From Candidatus Bathyarchaeota archaeon (GTDB taxonomy: Archaea > Thermoproteota > Bathyarchaeia > Bathyarchaeales > Bathycorpusculaceae): DNA of 13,362 nucleotides. Each line of letters starts with the position of its first letter. Positions within the stretch are counted from its first letter, which is position 1. Below the pieces are notes generated by a model that made no database searches, had not been told where the DNA came from, and saw nothing but the letters and a program-made list of their open reading frames with translations. The stretch covers positions 1 to 13,362 of the forward strand of contig JACUTN010000016.1 of NCBI GenBank assembly GCA_014859805.1. Direction: 5' to 3'. Position numbers and translations under genes: made by a program. Below are positions 12,671-13,362 of this stretch, one piece after another.

Positions 12671-12683
12671 CTTTAAATAAGTT
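12671..12683 (-). promoter_or_regulatory. TATA box for the transporter operon
   Basis: Minus-strand TTATTTAAAGGG gives predicted transcription start near 12650-12655, about 17 bases before ATG 12635. It is the best promoter for the genes running down to 9705. Confidence 0.5.
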
Positions 12684-12732
12684 TCCAAACACAAGAAACT
12701 TAACAAGAATCCATATTCAGAATTCATAACCG

Positions 12733-12740
12733 TTTTAATC
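12733..12740 (+). promoter_or_regulatory. Weak TATA-like element for the 12789 gene
   Basis: TTTTAATC on the plus strand is about 50 bases before the TTG start, predicting a leader of about 27 bases with the GGTGA site. It is divergent from the transporter promoter. Confidence 0.25.
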
Positions 12741-12788
12741 ATCCAGACTCTAACCCTCTTCTCACGTCTTGACAACGGTGAAAAAAAA

Positions 12789-12968
12789 TTGTATGCAGTA
12801 TGGATAAAAATTGACGAAACCCTACCGTGGATCGAACTGAAAGGGAAGTATAGAACGAAAAGAGAAGCAAAAAAGGCAGCGAGATATACCTTAGATCGTG
12901 TAGAAATTAGAGTTGTGGAAATGCCGGAGAAGAAAAGGCAAGTAAGAGCATTGGCAACTACACACTAA
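12789..12968 (+). CDS. 59-aa small protein, TTG start, function unknown
   Basis: A 59-aa protein: MYAVWIKIDETLPWIELKGK, then YRTKREAKKAARYTLDRVEI and RVVEMPEKKRQVRALATTH. A beta strand, charged helix (TKREAKKAARYTL) and second strand (VEIRVVEMP) suggest a compact alpha/beta domain, but no named family is recognised. TTG 12789 is the first codon after GGTGA at 12777-12781 with proper spacing; the upstream frame has no ATG. Aromatic and charged residues alternate as in real coding sequence. It is divergent from the transporter gene and convergent with the methyltransferase. Confidence 0.65.
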   Translation: MYAVWIKIDETLPWIELKGKYRTKREAKKAARYTLDRVEIRVVEMPEKKRQVRALATTH

Positions 12969-13028
12969 TTCTAAGTTTACCAATCTTACGTCAAATTCAT
13001 TTGCCCGAAATTGATCTCTATTATTATG

Positions 13029-13362
13029 CTATTTTCTTCTCGTTACCAAAACTAGTCTAGTGCTATCTTTTCGGTATTTTGATTTGTCAAAATCGCCGTA
13101 AACATTGACTACTTCAAAGCCTGTTTCTTCCAGCGACCTGACAATTTCGTCTTTAGATATCGTTGCAACTTCTCCGTATTCATGATATCTCTCCAATAGT
13201 TTACCATTTTTGTAAACATCATAGAATAGGTCAAGGCTTAGCGTGTGTCTTAGTGTATTCTTTCTTGTGAATGTGCTTCTTACAACCATTTTTCCGTCTT
13301 CAGTTTCCTTTCTGTCAATCCACCATGATTTTTCAGGTTTGTCTGGTGCTGCTTGTTCAAGG
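13029..13362 (-). CDS. SAM-dependent methyltransferase, C-terminal part (5' cut by window edge)
   Basis: The frame is open from the right window edge and includes SWWIDRKETEDGK before the ATG at 13289, so that ATG is internal. The visible part of about 111 aa shows the C-terminal beta strands of a class I methyltransferase: TFTRKNTLRHTLSLDLFYDV, then YKNGKLLERYHEYGEVATIS, then a helix (DEIVRSLEETGFEVVNVYGD) and a last strand (STRLVLVTRRK). The GFEVVNVYGDFD step followed by a charged hairpin is typical of methyltransferases of this fold. The SAM-binding N-terminal motifs are outside the window. Substrate unknown. Confidence 0.8.
   Translation of the reverse strand, partial: LEQAAPDKPEKSWWIDRKETEDGKMVVRSTFTRKNTLRHTLSLDLFYDVYKNGKLLERYHEYGEVATISKDEIVRSLEETGFEVVNVYGDFDKSKYRKDSTRLVLVTRRK

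Overview
The window is archaeal chromosome. It encodes an archaeal TATA-binding protein and a TFS/RPB9-like factor, many genes follow TATA-like boxes, and Shine-Dalgarno (SD) sites are common. The protein set (archaeal PhoU-TrkA_C proteins, a pilin-like protein, many small zinc-ribbon proteins) suggests a TACK-group lineage, possibly Bathyarchaeia. That placement is inference. No rRNA, tRNA, CRISPR array, transposase or integrase was recognised.

Layout. 1-2452 (+): the 3' part of a DadD/MtaD-type adenosine-derivative deaminase, then an adenosylhomocysteinase-family gene, together a S-adenosylhomocysteine recycling pair. 2525-2818 (+): a small two-helix membrane protein. 2861-4172 (-): a pilin-like secreted protein, a C-terminally anchored membrane protein and a cysteine-rich zinc protein. 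4272-5460 (-): two overlapping paralogous PhoU-TrkA_C genes. 5582-7242 (-): an information-processing cluster running (in transcription order) basic peptide, stand-alone Lrp/AsnC RAM domain, basic zinc-ribbon protein, TFS-like factor, TBP. Directly upstream of it, 7239-8450 holds a divergent RtcB-like protein. 8512-9263 (-) is a run of very short reading frames (63, 17, 24, 42 and 23 aa), most with near-perfect SD sites and several strongly charged. 9420-9704 has no recognisable gene. 9705-12635 (-) reads from a tandem MgtE/SLC41-type transporter through a small apparently frameshifted gene and a protein with two Cas2-like segments to a protein with an HELLH motif. 12789-12968 (+) is an unrecognised 59-aa gene starting at TTG. 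13029-13362 (-) is the 3' end of a probable SAM-dependent methyltransferase, cut by the window edge.

The most unusual parts are the micro-ORF cluster, the RtcB-like protein with its apparent frameshifted basic follower, and the two-segment Cas2-like protein next to a frameshifted small gene. Three places (near 7209-7213, 11236-11249 and 12588-12591) read as single-base frame breaks. They are either assembly indels or real decay/recoding, and the sequence alone cannot separate these. Several starts are TTG, including that of TBP.
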